Shown: positions 19,444 to 28,636 of the stretch, one piece after another
Layout of the letters: every line of letters begins with the position of its first letter
Position numbering within the stretch: the stretch's first letter is position 1
Origin: Nostoc sp. T09
Lineage (GTDB): Bacteria > Cyanobacteriota > Cyanobacteriia > Cyanobacteriales > Nostocaceae
Assembly: GCF_002154695.1 (NCBI RefSeq)
Contig: NZ_MTAV01000020.1
Span: forward strand, 1 to 64,000
DNA length: 64,000 bases
Direction of reading: 5' to 3'
Notes under the pieces: model-generated
Database searches by the model: none
What the model saw: the letters and a program-made list of their open reading frames with translations, nothing else
What the model was told of the DNA's origin: nothing
Translations under genes and position numbers: made by a program

Positions 19444-20769
19444 ATGCAAAGAATTAGTACTGCCTTAGCCTTGAGTATAGCTACCCTAGCAACAGGTTTC
19501 TTTCTAGGGGCTTGTAGTGATAGTGCTACTAACGCGAATAACACAGGTAACACTCAAAATGCCGCCCCAGCAGTGAACTCAACTACTACAACTAGCAATG
19601 CTAAGGGATTGAAAATTGGTTCCCTACTGCCAACAACCGGCGACTTAGCATCTATCGGACAACAGATGGTAGGTTCAGTTCCCCTGCTCGTTGACACAGT
19701 TAATGCTTGTGGTGGAGTTAACGGTGAACCAGTGACGTTAGTGCCAGTAGACGATCAAACAGATCCTAAAGCAGGTGCTGCTGGTATGACCAAACTAGCA
19801 ACCTTAGATAAAGTTGCTGGTGTAGTGGGTTCTTTTGCTAGTAGTGTTTCTACTGCTGCTGTCTCTGTTGCTACACCGAATAAAGTGATGCTGGTTTCTC
19901 CAGGTAGCACCAGTCCTGTATTTACCGACAAGGCTCAAAAAGGTGACTATAAAGGCTTTTGGGCGCGTACTGCTCCCCCAGATACCTACCAAGCACTAGC
20001 TTTAGCCCAACTTGCTAAGAAAAAAGGATTTAAGCGCGTTTCTACAGTAGTCATTAATAACGACTATGGCGTTGGTTTTGAAAAAGCATTTGTGCAAACT
20101 TTTGAAAAGTTAGGTGGAACAGTAGTTAATAAAGACAAACCCGTCCGCTACGACCCCAAAGCCCAAACATTTGATACCGAAGCTGGTGCGGCTTTTGCTG
20201 GTAAACCAGATGCAGTGCTGGCAGTGCTGTATGCCGAGACAGGTAGCCTGTTTCTCAAAGCTGCTTACCAACAAGGCTTGACTAAAGGAGTGCAAATTCT
20301 ACTGACAGATGGCGTCAAAGCTCCTACTTTCCCAGAGCAAGTTGGTAAAGGTAGTGACGGCAAATATATTTTAACCGGAGCGATCGGTACAGTACCTGGT
20401 TCTGATGGAAAAGCCTTGGAAGGATTTAACAAGCTATGGAAAGATAAAAAGGGTGGTTCCCCTGGAGAATATGCTCCTCAAGCTTGGGACGCAGCTGCAT
20501 TGTTGGTATTAGCTGCACAAGCTGCTAAAGAAAACACAGGCGTTGGCATCGCCAATAAAATTCGAGAAGTTTCTGCTGGATCAGGTACAGAAGTTACTGA
20601 TGTTTGTGAAGGGCTAAAATTACTGAAAGAAGGTAAAAAAATTAACTACCAAGGAGCTAGTGGCAACGTTGACGTTGATGCTAATGGCGATGTTGTTGGT
20701 GTCTACGATGTCTGGACTGTCGGAGATGATGGCAAAATCAAGGTAATTGACAAAGTTAGTCCTAAATAG
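19444..20769 (+). CDS. ABC transporter substrate-binding lipoprotein, branched-chain/neutral amino acid type
   Basis: A periplasmic binding protein of the LivJ/NatB class (type I periplasmic fold). ATG 19444 is preferred over GTG 19432 because the GAGGAG Shine-Dalgarno is then at a normal distance. The start MQRISTALALSIATLATGFF then LGAC is a lipoprotein signal with the acylated Cys, followed by an Asn/Thr-rich linker and KIGSLLPTTGDLASIGQQMV, LVDTVNACGGVNG, VGSFASSVSTAAVSVA and the ligand-pocket LVSPGSTSP. No permease or ATPase gene is adjacent, so it must work with transporter parts encoded elsewhere. The strong palindrome at 20837 ends its transcript. Confidence 0.9.
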   Translation: MQRISTALALSIATLATGFFLGACSDSATNANNTGNTQNAAPAVNSTTTTSNAKGLKIGSLLPTTGDLASIGQQMVGSVPLLVDTVNACGGVNGEPVTLVPVDDQTDPKAGAAGMTKLATLDKVAGVVGSFASSVSTAAVSVATPNKVMLVSPGSTSPVFTDKAQKGDYKGFWARTAPPDTYQALALAQLAKKKGFKRVSTVVINNDYGVGFEKAFVQTFEKLGGTVVNKDKPVRYDPKAQTFDTEAGAAFAGKPDAVLAVLYAETGSLFLKAAYQQGLTKGVQILLTDGVKAPTFPEQVGKGSDGKYILTGAIGTVPGSDGKALEGFNKLWKDKKGGSPGEYAPQAWDAAALLVLAAQAAKENTGVGIANKIREVSAGSGTEVTDVCEGLKLLKEGKKINYQGASGNVDVDANGDVVGVYDVWTVGDDGKIKVIDKVSPK

Positions 20770-20836
20770 AGAGAGGTTAAGAAAACCTGTATTTAGGCTG
20801 TAAATTTAACCTTTTGCAAAAGTCGATTTTAGGAAA

Positions 20837-20879
20837 AACCACAGATAAACACCAATTTTATTAGTGTTTATCTGTGGTT
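20837..20879. repeat. Palindromic repeat R1, perfect 16-bp stem (likely terminator)
   Basis: AACCACAGATAAACAC and its exact reverse complement flank an 11-base loop, 68 bases after the binding-protein stop. Relatives of this palindrome occur at 46502-46579 and 51696-51748, with a half copy near 39904. It can act as a transcription end, but its recurrence points to a dispersed, MITE- or REP-like element. Confidence 0.8.
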
Positions 20880-21040
20880 CCGAATCAAAAACTAGGATTT
20901 TGACAGAAAATCTGATAAGTGCTGAGTGAAATATACTTACAACTCAGCACTCACTAAGCTAATCATCATTCAAACTGCATCTTTGCGTCTTGCTGATGCT
21001 ACGGATTATGCAGCTTAAAGCACATTAGCTTACTATGCTT

Positions 21041-21928
21041 TTAGAAACCACTGAAGTTATAACCAACTCCTACCAACAAACCTATGTCGGTATTATCAAA
21101 AAAGCCAGCATTGACAGCAGCTGTGGCTGTAAATTGAGAAGTTAGCGGGAAATCAACACCACCAGTTATTAAAAAGGCAGCTTCAGAATTATCCCCAGTT
21201 TTAAACGCTGCACCTGCGCCAATGTAGGGTGCAATCGGTAAAGGTTCGCTAAATGGGTCTGCTACCTGCTGAAAGCTAAAGTCATAGGTGAGGGGCACTA
21301 AAATCGTGGTATTGTCACCTAATATTGCTGATGGTCGCACTGAGAAAGTATTTGTCAGCCCGACTTTGCTGATGACCGCAAAGTTACCATCACCTAAAGC
21401 TGAGTCACTACCACTCAAACCAATGTTACCAGCAACACCAATATAGCTTCTACCTCCACGGGTAGGCCTACCTGGGTCGATATCTGCTTGCGCCACTGTA
21501 GCAGCAGATGGTTGAGAAGTAGACTGTTGAGAAGTAGATTCTGGGTTTTGAGTTACAAACCCAGCAGCTGAAGTAATTGCTGTACCTGGAACGGGTGTAA
21601 CTATACGAGTAGCGGTTTCCTGTGTAGCAGCGTTAGGAAACTGCTGCAACACTGCTAAATTATCAGTTTCACTAGGTAGTTTTTGGCTTGTCGCCTCTAT
21701 TTCAGTACCTAATTGCTTGGGAGACTCTACAGTTGTAGTAGCCTCGCTTAACGGCTGATTGCTTGATGTGTCTACTGTTTGGGCTAAGGTAGGTAAGCTA
21801 GTACCTAAAATGGCTATAGCTGCTAAACTGGGTAGCCAAAAAACAGTTTTACGAAGAAAAATAGTATTCACATTCACTCCTGACAGAATATTGCCACACA
21901 TAGATAAAGGTTTTTTGTGTTGACTCAA
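21041..21928 (-). CDS. Outer-membrane beta-barrel protein, small
   Basis: 295 residues. A signal peptide with the hydrophobic core TVFWLPSLAAIAILGTSLPT and cleavage after TLA or AQ is preceded by a 25-residue basic leader, so a start at Val/Met nearer to FLRKTVFW is possible. A Ser/Thr/Gln-rich linker (about 50-150) leads to a C-terminal barrel with alternating strands (GRSYIGVAGNIGLSG, FAVISKVGLTNTFSVRP, GVGYNFSGF) ending in the terminal Phe typical of BamA substrates. This is a common cyanobacterial surface-protein type without known ligand. Confidence 0.75.
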   Translation of the reverse strand: MSQHKKPLSMCGNILSGVNVNTIFLRKTVFWLPSLAAIAILGTSLPTLAQTVDTSSNQPLSEATTTVESPKQLGTEIEATSQKLPSETDNLAVLQQFPNAATQETATRIVTPVPGTAITSAAGFVTQNPESTSQQSTSQPSAATVAQADIDPGRPTRGGRSYIGVAGNIGLSGSDSALGDGNFAVISKVGLTNTFSVRPSAILGDNTTILVPLTYDFSFQQVADPFSEPLPIAPYIGAGAAFKTGDNSEAAFLITGGVDFPLTSQFTATAAVNAGFFDNTDIGLLVGVGYNFSGF

Positions 21929-22245
21929 GAAACCTTAGCAATATTCAACCATTTAACACGAAAAAATTAATTCTTACATCCTGTATTTAACGGAATTAGC
22001 TAGGATTTGAGCCTCAGGAGTAGTGCAAAAATCAACTTCTGAATGCAGCACTATCAACGCTGGTTATAAATGCTTATATAGCAATCCGATTTGATTACTG
22101 AAATTATTTACGTAGGGAGGGAACAGAGAACAAAAGTGTACTGAGTTTTTTTCAAAAATCAAATATGAGTCCTATAGTTTTGGAATTAGCTTCAATTAAA
22201 AACTTACTTCGCTGCGCGAAATTCTGCGCAGCGCTATGAGAGTCC
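21929..22245. repeat. Spacer with dispersed repeat R3 (copy 2) and hairpin
   Basis: Bases 22079-22126 are the inverted counterpart of window positions 16-64 (ATCCGATTTGATTACTGAAA and on). Near 22208-22237 a GC-rich palindrome (TTCGCTGCGCGAAATTCTGC GCAGCG) precedes the stop of the serine hydrolase gene. No gene is seen. Confidence 0.7.
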
Positions 22246-23187
22246 CTATTGTAAACTACCGACAGCTTCGGTAATTAGCTTTGAGATAAAAGGTAGAATA
22301 GCTCGGTTTTTAGCGTTGGCTTTGCCTTCAGTAAATACTACTAAGAGGTAAGGATGGCGATCGCGTATCTCAATATATGCTGCATCGTGGCGCACTTGAC
22401 TTGTCCAACCAGCCTTTGACCAAAGTTGGGCATCTTGAGGAAGTCCACCGCCCAAAAAACCCGTTACTTGGTCTTCTTCGACATCAGTAGGTAAATCATC
22501 AGGCTTGAGACTACGTTTGAGCAAAGCCATCATTGCTTGCGATCGCGCACTTGAAACGGCTACTCCGCCAACAATACTATGTAATAATCGGGCGATTGCA
22601 TTTGTTGTCAGCATATTGCGATTTTCTAACATCTCTCCATAAAATGCTCTCTCCCTCCCATAGGGCCCATCACCCCAAGTTTTTTGGCAGACGTTAATCG
22701 TCTCCATTTCCTCCCAACCTAAAGACTGAAAATAGCGGTTGACAAAATTGCGCTGGGATTTCCAGGTTTCAAATGGGCCGGGGGGTAATTCTGGACCGGA
22801 AGTTGTGCCAGTGAGAACATCTACAACTAAACTGGTAGCATCGTTGCTAGAATCTACAATCATATCGCGGATGGCTCTTTCTAAGTCTTTGGAAGTTTGC
22901 ACCATCCCTTTTTCTAGCCATTCGTTAATTGCTACCAGATAAAACAATTTCACGACACTTGCTGGGTAAATCCGCTCAACACCGCGATAAGTAAAACCAC
23001 GTACAGAATGGTTCCAAAAGGCATCTGGAGTTAAAGCTCCACCAGTATTTACTAGTACAGGTGGATCGTAGACAATCCAAGTCAGAGCAATTTGATTCCG
23101 AGCTAACGTCGGAAATGCTGCCCAAGTTGCTTCTAAAATACTTAACCCTAGATTATCGAGTTGTTCGTCTTTTCGGAAGAAAATCAT
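22246..23187 (-). CDS. Serine hydrolase of the class A beta-lactamase fold
   Basis: 313 residues of the PBP/beta-lactamase fold without signal peptide. The nucleophile motif is PASVVKLF (SxxK), the SDN-type motif SSNDAT lies about 60 residues on, and the KTG-type triad is WSKAGWTS. Cyanobacterial members of this group are annotated as class A beta-lactamase-related hydrolases; a peptidoglycan peptide substrate is as likely as a drug. It is divergent from the NlpC/P60 peptidase gene 22 bases away, which suggests joint control and a role in wall turnover. Confidence 0.85.
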   Translation of the reverse strand: MIFFRKDEQLDNLGLSILEATWAAFPTLARNQIALTWIVYDPPVLVNTGGALTPDAFWNHSVRGFTYRGVERIYPASVVKLFYLVAINEWLEKGMVQTSKDLERAIRDMIVDSSNDATSLVVDVLTGTTSGPELPPGPFETWKSQRNFVNRYFQSLGWEEMETINVCQKTWGDGPYGRERAFYGEMLENRNMLTTNAIARLLHSIVGGVAVSSARSQAMMALLKRSLKPDDLPTDVEEDQVTGFLGGGLPQDAQLWSKAGWTSQVRHDAAYIEIRDRHPYLLVVFTEGKANAKNRAILPFISKLITEAVGSLQ

Positions 23188-23209
23188 ATTTAGTTATTAA
23201 CCTTGCAGA

Positions 23210-23914
23210 ATGCTCTCTAATCCAAAATCCATCATCCAAAATCTCTCAGCGGCTGAGTACAATTGTCTCGCTGACCTAAACTTATATGATTCTCCTGAAT
23301 GTGCGCGCCTGGCAACTCAAGCCGCTTCTGGGCGACATCTGCGGGTAACATCAAATCATCAAGATGCAGCTGTTGAGGTGTATTTGTGTGAAGATGACTA
23401 TCCAGGGTGGGTATCTCTTGCTGATGTAGGTTTATTACAAAGAGCTACTTTACCTTATCGGGTGACAATATTTTCTGAATCTGAGATTAAAAAACTGCTG
23501 CCAGAGGTAATCGCTTTTACTCACAAAGCGATGCAACAATCAAATTATTATCTTTGGGGTGGTACGGTGGGGCCAAATTATGATTGTTCTGGATTGATGC
23601 AAGCGGCTTTTGTGTCTGTAGGTATTTGGTTACCTAGAGATGCTTATCAACAAGAAGCTTTTACGCAATCAATTACTATTACAGAATTAGAGCCAGGAGA
23701 TTTGATATTTTTTGGCACTCCCCAAAAAGCAACTCATGTCGGACTCTATTTGGGAGATGGTTGCTATATCCATAGTTCGGGGAAAGATCAGGGACGAAAT
23801 GGAATTGGGATTAATCGGCTATCGGAACAGGGAGATGAGGTTAGTCGGTCATATTATCAGCAGCTGCGCGGTGCTGGCAGAGTTATCAAGAGTTACGAAC
23901 CACAGAGACGCTGA
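23210..23914 (+). CDS. NlpC/P60 cell-wall peptidase with N-terminal SH3-like domain
   Basis: 234 residues matching the cyanobacterial gamma-D-glutamyl-L-diamino-acid endopeptidases of known structure from Nostoc/Anabaena. Residues 5-75 form the bacterial SH3-like domain (SAAEYNCLADLNLYDSPECA, WVSLADVGLL). The catalytic part has YLWGGTVGPNYDCSGLMQAA with the nucleophile Cys, THVGLYLGDGCYIHSSG with the catalytic His, and a polar third residue near INRLS. It cleaves between D-Glu and diaminopimelate in muropeptides, in recycling. There is no signal peptide, so it acts in the cytoplasm. Confidence 0.95.
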   Translation: MLSNPKSIIQNLSAAEYNCLADLNLYDSPECARLATQAASGRHLRVTSNHQDAAVEVYLCEDDYPGWVSLADVGLLQRATLPYRVTIFSESEIKKLLPEVIAFTHKAMQQSNYYLWGGTVGPNYDCSGLMQAAFVSVGIWLPRDAYQQEAFTQSITITELEPGDLIFFGTPQKATHVGLYLGDGCYIHSSGKDQGRNGIGINRLSEQGDEVSRSYYQQLRGAGRVIKSYEPQRR

Positions 23915-23928
23915 GGACGCTGAGGAAT

Positions 23929-24942
23929 ATGAGGAGTGGCTTGGTTTCAGACAGGACAAATGGGGAAAATGGGGCGATTTTAGGAATTGTCCCCGATGTT
24001 TCGGTGGTGGTACCTGTACGTGATGAAGTGGAAAGCTTGCCATTATTAATAGAGGCGATCGCTTCTTGTTTAAGTGCCCATCAGTTAACCTATGAAATTA
24101 TCTGTGTAGATGATGGTTCAACCGATGGTTCCGCCGAATTGCTCAAGCAACAAGCACAAACACGCAATGATTTAAAAGCAGTAATTCTGCGGCGTAACTA
24201 TGGTCAAACTGCGGCAATGGCTGCGGGTTTTAATTATGCTTTAGGTAAAGTTATTGTCACTTTAGATGCTGACCTGCAAAATGACCCAGCTGATATACCC
24301 ATATTATTAACCAAACTAGAAGAAGGCTATGATTTAGTCAGTGGTTGGCGACACAAACGCCAAGATGCTGCTTTGTCGCGGTTACTTCCTTCAAAAATTG
24401 CCAATTGGCTGATTGGTAGGATTACAGGTGTCCAATTACATGACTATGGCTGTTCTCTCAAAGCTTATCGTGCCGAAGTTTTGGCAGATATGAATCTTTA
24501 CGGTGAACTGCATCGTTTTTTACCAGCCCTAGCTTACATTGAAGGCGCAAGAATTACAGAAATCCCCGTGCGTCATCATCCCCGGCGTTTTGGTCGCAGT
24601 AAGTATGGGTTATCGCGGACTTTCCGGGTCATGATGGATTTGTTGACGATTTCTTTTATGAAGAAATTTCTCACACGCCCAATGCATGTTTTTGGGCTGT
24701 TGGGCTTATTCTCAATGGTTTTAGGAGCAATTATCGGAATTTACTTGACCTTCATCAAATTGGCTTGGGGTGAAATGATTGGCAATCGCCCATTGCTGAT
24801 TTTAGCGGTTCTGCTATTAGTAACAGGGGTGCAGCTGTTTTCCTTTGGTCTGTTGGCAGAGTTGTTGATGCGTACTTACCATGAATCTCAAGGTAGACCT
24901 ATCTATCGCGTGCGGGAAGTGGTAGCAAAAAATGTTAACTAA
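23929..24942 (+). CDS. Family 2 glycosyltransferase, DPM/ArnC-like, membrane anchored
   Basis: 337 residues. The GT-A core has VSVVVPVRDEVESLPLLIEA, CVDDGSTDGS, a DXD-type LDADLQNDP and the polyprenyl-phosphate glycosyltransferase loop YDLVSGWRHKRQDA, with DYGCSLKAYR and the basic HHPRRFGRSKYG. Two C-terminal membrane helices (residues about 240-310: VFGLLGLFSMVLGAIIGIYL and LLILAVLLLVTGVQLFSFGL) are as in undecaprenyl-phosphate sugar transferases. It probably loads a sugar onto a polyprenyl carrier. It starts 14 bases after the peptidase gene and may be cotranscribed with it. Confidence 0.9.
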   Translation: MRSGLVSDRTNGENGAILGIVPDVSVVVPVRDEVESLPLLIEAIASCLSAHQLTYEIICVDDGSTDGSAELLKQQAQTRNDLKAVILRRNYGQTAAMAAGFNYALGKVIVTLDADLQNDPADIPILLTKLEEGYDLVSGWRHKRQDAALSRLLPSKIANWLIGRITGVQLHDYGCSLKAYRAEVLADMNLYGELHRFLPALAYIEGARITEIPVRHHPRRFGRSKYGLSRTFRVMMDLLTISFMKKFLTRPMHVFGLLGLFSMVLGAIIGIYLTFIKLAWGEMIGNRPLLILAVLLLVTGVQLFSFGLLAELLMRTYHESQGRPIYRVREVVAKNVN

Positions 24943-24988
24943 CGTAACAATAAGAGGAAAACACCTTTAGTATTCAACTGCATCTGCC

Positions 24989-26221
24989 TTGAAAGTCTTT
25001 GAGAACTTGGAATTCCAACTAAGACGTAACCTGCTGGCTTTATTTACAGCAGGTTTATTATTCTGGTCTAGTTTGGGTGCTTTATTACCAACGCTACCAC
25101 TATACATGGAGGATGTGGGTGCGACCAAGCAACAAATTGGCATTGTGCTGGGTAGTTTTGCGATTGGGATGTTGCTATTTCGCTCCGTATTTGGAAGGTT
25201 AGCAGATCGACGGGGCCGGAAAATAGTCTTGCTGATTGGGATATTGGTCAATGCGATCGCACCGCTTGGTTACATCGTAGTGCAATCAATTCCTGGGTTA
25301 ATGGCGGTGCGTGCTTTTCATGGCATCAGTATCGCGGCTTTTACTACAGGTTACTTAGCATTGGTAGCAGATTTAGCACCAGAAAAAAATCGTGGTGAAA
25401 TCATGGGCTACATGAGTCTGGTAACTCCGATTGGTGCAGCTATTGGCCCAGCTTTAGGGGGATATTTACAAGCGGCGAGTGGTTACACACTGTTATTTTT
25501 GTTATCTACGGGATTGGCTGTGGTTGGTTTATTGTGTCTTGTACCTATTGTTAATCCCCCAATCCACAAACAGCATCAAGTTGACAGTAATGATGGCAAG
25601 TTTTGGCAATTGTTATTTAGTCCGAGAGTGAAAGTCCTAGCAACAATCATGCTGATGATTGGCTTGGCTTTTGGAACTTTGCACACCTTTGTACCTTTAT
25701 TTATCAAAGCAGCTCAAGTTAATTTAAACCCAGGCTTGTTTTATACAGTTGGGGCACTTGCTAGTTTTAGCGTCCGCTTTTTCACTGGCAAAGCTAGCGA
25801 TCGCTATGGTAGAGGTTTGTTTATTACCCTAAGCCTGGTTGTTTATGCTGTATCCATGATCTTGTTATGGAAAGCTAGCAGCGCGAATGTTTTCTTAATA
25901 GCTGGAATTTTGGAGGGGGCTGGTTCTGGTATCCTCATGCCGATGATTTCCACTGTGGTTGCAGATCGGACGCTACCACAAGAAAGGGGACGGATATTTT
26001 CTATCTGTATTATGGGGTTAGATCTGGGAATTGCGATCGCTGGCCCTGTTTTCGGTTCTGTTGCTGAACAAGTCGGCTACCGTAATATGTTTGCTTTTTG
26101 TGCTGGTTTAACTATTCTGGCACTGCTAATTTTTCTTACCCAGTGCAACAAAGACCTTCCTGGTTCCCTGCGCTTTGCCTTGGGTCGTGGGAAGGATGCT
26201 TATTCCCTTAATCAATCTTGA
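24989..26221 (+). CDS. MFS transporter
   Basis: 410 residues with 12 predicted membrane helices. MFS motif A is FGRLADRRGRKIVLL (between helices 2 and 3) and its pseudo-repeat TGKASDRYGRGLFI in the second half; GPALGGYLQAASGY resembles the motif C of drug/H+ antiporters. No ATG lies near the conserved start, so TTG 24989 (KVFENLEFQLRRN) is the likely start; an in-frame TAG at 24968 limits extension. The substrate is unknown, drug or metabolite export being most likely. It ends at an intrinsic terminator (26234-26253). Confidence 0.9.
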   Translation: MKVFENLEFQLRRNLLALFTAGLLFWSSLGALLPTLPLYMEDVGATKQQIGIVLGSFAIGMLLFRSVFGRLADRRGRKIVLLIGILVNAIAPLGYIVVQSIPGLMAVRAFHGISIAAFTTGYLALVADLAPEKNRGEIMGYMSLVTPIGAAIGPALGGYLQAASGYTLLFLLSTGLAVVGLLCLVPIVNPPIHKQHQVDSNDGKFWQLLFSPRVKVLATIMLMIGLAFGTLHTFVPLFIKAAQVNLNPGLFYTVGALASFSVRFFTGKASDRYGRGLFITLSLVVYAVSMILLWKASSANVFLIAGILEGAGSGILMPMISTVVADRTLPQERGRIFSICIMGLDLGIAIAGPVFGSVAEQVGYRNMFAFCAGLTILALLIFLTQCNKDLPGSLRFALGRGKDAYSLNQS

Positions 26222-26233
26222 TATACAGCAAAA

Positions 26234-26260
26234 GACGCAATATTTATTGCGTCTCTAACT
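26234..26260 (+). terminator. Terminator of the MFS gene
   Basis: GACGCAAT and ATTGCGTC form an 8-bp stem with a 4-base loop 12 bases after the stop, followed by a pyrimidine-rich stretch. Confidence 0.65.
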
Positions 26261-26270
26261 TTATAATTAA

Positions 26271-26344
26271 CGGGCGAGGAGGGATTCGAACCCCCGACAC
26301 CGTGGTCCGTAGCCACGTGCTCTAGTCCACTGAGCTACACGCCC
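26271..26344 (-). tRNA. tRNA-Arg(ACG)
   Basis: On the minus strand GGGCGTG starts the acceptor, which closes with CTCGCCC (one T-T mismatch). The D arm is GCTCAGTGGACTAGAGC, the anticodon stem-loop is CGTGG-CTACGGA-CCACG with anticodon ACG, and the T arm is GGGGGTTCGAATCCCTC. The A34 is expected to be deaminated to inosine. No CCA encoded. Confidence 0.95.
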
Positions 26345-26378
26345 CTGCCAGGAAATTATATTAACACGTTCTCTCAAA

Positions 26379-26888
26379 ATGATGCAAGAAGATTTTTTAT
26401 CTAATTCTGCCAACTTAACCCATCTTGATCGGCAAGGACACGCACAGATGGTAGATGTGTCTGAAAAAGTGCCCACTGTTCGCCAAGCTGTAGCTACCGC
26501 CCAAGTACGAATGCTGCCGGAAACTTTTGCCGCCATCCAAGGCGGGAATGCTCCCAAAGGCGATGTGTTAGGAACTGCCAGGATAGCTGGAATCATGGCA
26601 GCTAAACAGACAGCTAATTTAATTCCTTTGTGCCATCCCTTGCCATTGCAAAAAGTTGAAGTTGAGGTGATACCTGATGCTCAACTGCCAGGCTATAAAA
26701 TTTATGCCACCGTTAAAACTAAAGCTGAAACTGGGGTAGAAATGGAAGCTTTAACTGCTGTTTCTGTCGCGGCTTTAACTTTATACGATATGGCAAAAGC
26801 TTTAGAAAAATCGATTCAAATTGAATCAATTCGGCTAATTAGTAAAACTGGCGGAAAATCAGGAGATTATTCCCCGCCAGAATCATAG
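26379..26888 (+). CDS. moaC: Cyclic pyranopterin monophosphate synthase
   Basis: Second step of molybdenum cofactor synthesis, converting the MoaA product to cPMP. 169 residues with [20 protein letters not shown], the [20 protein letters not shown] segment, the LCHPLPL active-site loop, and [20 protein letters not shown] with the conserved Glu and Asp of the catalytic site, ending in [11 protein letters not shown]. It is divergent from tRNA-Arg and isolated from other moa genes. Confidence 0.98.
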   Translation: MMQEDFLSNSANLTHLDRQGHAQMVDVSEKVPTVRQAVATAQVRMLPETFAAIQGGNAPKGDVLGTARIAGIMAAKQTANLIPLCHPLPLQKVEVEVIPDAQLPGYKIYATVKTKAETGVEMEALTAVSVAALTLYDMAKALEKSIQIESIRLISKTGGKSGDYSPPES

Positions 26889-26889
26889 C

Positions 26890-27093
26890 CTACTCAAGCT
26901 CGCCTATAGCTTCGCTGAGATCGGTTGGACTTTCAAACTCTTCATCTTCTGGTAATTGCTCTAAAATTGAAAGCACTTCCTCATCAGCGCCTTGCTCTTG
27001 AGCGTACTCAATTAATTCTTCTGTGGTAGCAGGATAATCAACACCTTTCAAGTATTTTTGTACTGAAACTGGGTTAGCTTTAGCCATTTTCAT
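26890..27093 (-). CDS. DUF2795 family protein
   Basis: 67 residues: SVQKYLKGVDYPATTEELIE, YAQEQGADEEVLSILEQLPE and EFESPTDLSEAIGE. This is the DUF2795 pattern, a small all-helical domain common in bacteria and of unknown function. The gene is convergent with moaC, one base between the stops. Confidence 0.85.
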   Translation of the reverse strand: MKMAKANPVSVQKYLKGVDYPATTEELIEYAQEQGADEEVLSILEQLPEDEEFESPTDLSEAIGELE

Positions 27094-27436
27094 CTACCTC
27101 TGAATTTCATTTCCATCTTCACAAGTAGCTCTGTTAACTCCCTCTACCAAAAAGAAGAATCATTTTTAAGTTATAAAGATTTAAAGTCAACCAATGGGTT
27201 GATGTAACAATTTTTATATCAAATAATTTTTGATATCAATAATTTATTTAAAAAACGAATTTGATTAATATTGAGACTTGAATAATTATTAAATACTGGA
27301 AAAATAATTTTTATCTAACATTCTTCAGCCACAAGATGTTATAGTATTTATCTTAAATAGACATATAAATAAAAATACTTAAAACAAGACGAGATTTATT
27401 AGATTACGCTGATAATTATAAATTGAGATTAAAGCA
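27094..27436. other. AT-rich intergenic region
   Basis: About 340 bases between divergent genes, strongly AT-rich with several TATAAT-like stretches; no gene, RNA or clear operator recognised. Confidence 0.4.
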
Positions 27437-28636
27437 ATGTCCTCTCTAAATAATGATGCTTTTGAAGCAGGACGTGTTTACAAATCTAGTGGTGCAATTC
27501 CTTTTAATTTGTTGCGATCGCCAATTTATCATGCTTGGGAGCGATCGCATCTTCAAGGAGCTAACCCCTGCGCGCTACAAGCCGAAAAACTATCGAGCTT
27601 AGATACAGAACGTTTGGTAGAGCAAAATAGTCATCTGATCGCTGCTGTCCGTCCCTATTTTCGGCTACTGTCACAAGCGGCGGGGCAAGATCGCCACGCA
27701 GTCATGTTAGGCGATCGCCACGCCATCGTTTTGGATATGGTAGGTGACGAGCAAACCGTAAATGGTCCCGAAGCTGTTCCTGGGATCGGTTCACTGCTGT
27801 CGGAAGCTGTAGCTGGTGCCAATGGGCTTGGCACGCCTTTAGCAGCAGAAAATTATGTAGAAATCGTTGCAGCAGAACATTTTATTCAAGGGTTTAATCA
27901 GTTTACTTGTCAAGGCATTCCCCTACGAAATGATAAAAAGGAAATTGTCGGAGTCCTGGGTATATCTTTACAGCGTCCAGATACTAGACAACGGCTAAAA
28001 GAAATATTGCTGTGCGCATCTGGTGGGATTGAAGCACAATTGTTAATCGCAAATTTACAAGACGATATTCGCCGTGTACTAACATCAAATTCTCAAGAGT
28101 ATCAGCCATTAGAAGAACTACGTCAAGATATTATCCAAGCACATCAGGCGGCACGCTTAAAACTTGAAATTGGCTCTCGCATGGTAGCTGTTAATCGCTT
28201 AGATTATGCGATGCAATTACTGCAAAAAGCTGAGAAATCAATTCAAATATTTCGTCACCGTGCTGAAGTTTGGCGTAATTTGGCATCATTAGAGATTGGT
28301 ACAGTCCAAGCTGTGTCGCTCACTGATAGTATTCGTGATTTAGTAGATCTGCTCTCAACTGAAGCCTCTATCCGTAAACTAGAAGTTGTCACATACTGGC
28401 AAGAGCCTATTACAGTTGCGGCCGATTCTAGAAGCCTGTTACGCAAGCTTTTTCGTTATTTTTTGCAAGCTTTTGAGAGTGCAGATAGAGGCGGAACAGT
28501 AGAAGTGGTAGTGTCTAGGATGCTTAATTCTGATTTAGCACAAGTGAATTTTATACCAATTTCAGTATTAAATATTGATCAATCAGAACATACCCAGTAC
28601 ACTTTTTCTCTACCGATAGCAAACAAGAATTTATGA
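27437..28636 (+). CDS. GAF sensor with degenerate histidine-kinase-like C-terminus
   Basis: 399 residues. The first 60 resemble the start of AcoR/DhaR-type regulators (LLRSPIYHAWERSHLQGANP), followed by a GAF domain (about 65-205; VNGPEAVPGIGSLLSEAVAG, NQFTCQGIPLRNDKKEIVGV). No sigma-54 AAA domain follows. Instead a helical region (about 225-300) and an HATPase-like remnant (SLLRKLFRYFLQAFESADRG) appear, without an HExxxP H-box or a DxGxG box. The next gene, a receiver protein, overlaps by four bases. It may be an input protein or a pseudokinase that steers the response regulator; ligand unknown. Confidence 0.75.
   Translation: MSSLNNDAFEAGRVYKSSGAIPFNLLRSPIYHAWERSHLQGANPCALQAEKLSSLDTERLVEQNSHLIAAVRPYFRLLSQAAGQDRHAVMLGDRHAIVLDMVGDEQTVNGPEAVPGIGSLLSEAVAGANGLGTPLAAENYVEIVAAEHFIQGFNQFTCQGIPLRNDKKEIVGVLGISLQRPDTRQRLKEILLCASGGIEAQLLIANLQDDIRRVLTSNSQEYQPLEELRQDIIQAHQAARLKLEIGSRMVAVNRLDYAMQLLQKAEKSIQIFRHRAEVWRNLASLEIGTVQAVSLTDSIRDLVDLLSTEASIRKLEVVTYWQEPITVAADSRSLLRKLFRYFLQAFESADRGGTVEVVVSRMLNSDLAQVNFIPISVLNIDQSEHTQYTFSLPIANKNL

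Noticed and set aside
22246-23187. Acquired beta-lactamase
   Set aside because: No signal peptide, ordinary composition, and pairing with a wall peptidase favour a resident hydrolase.
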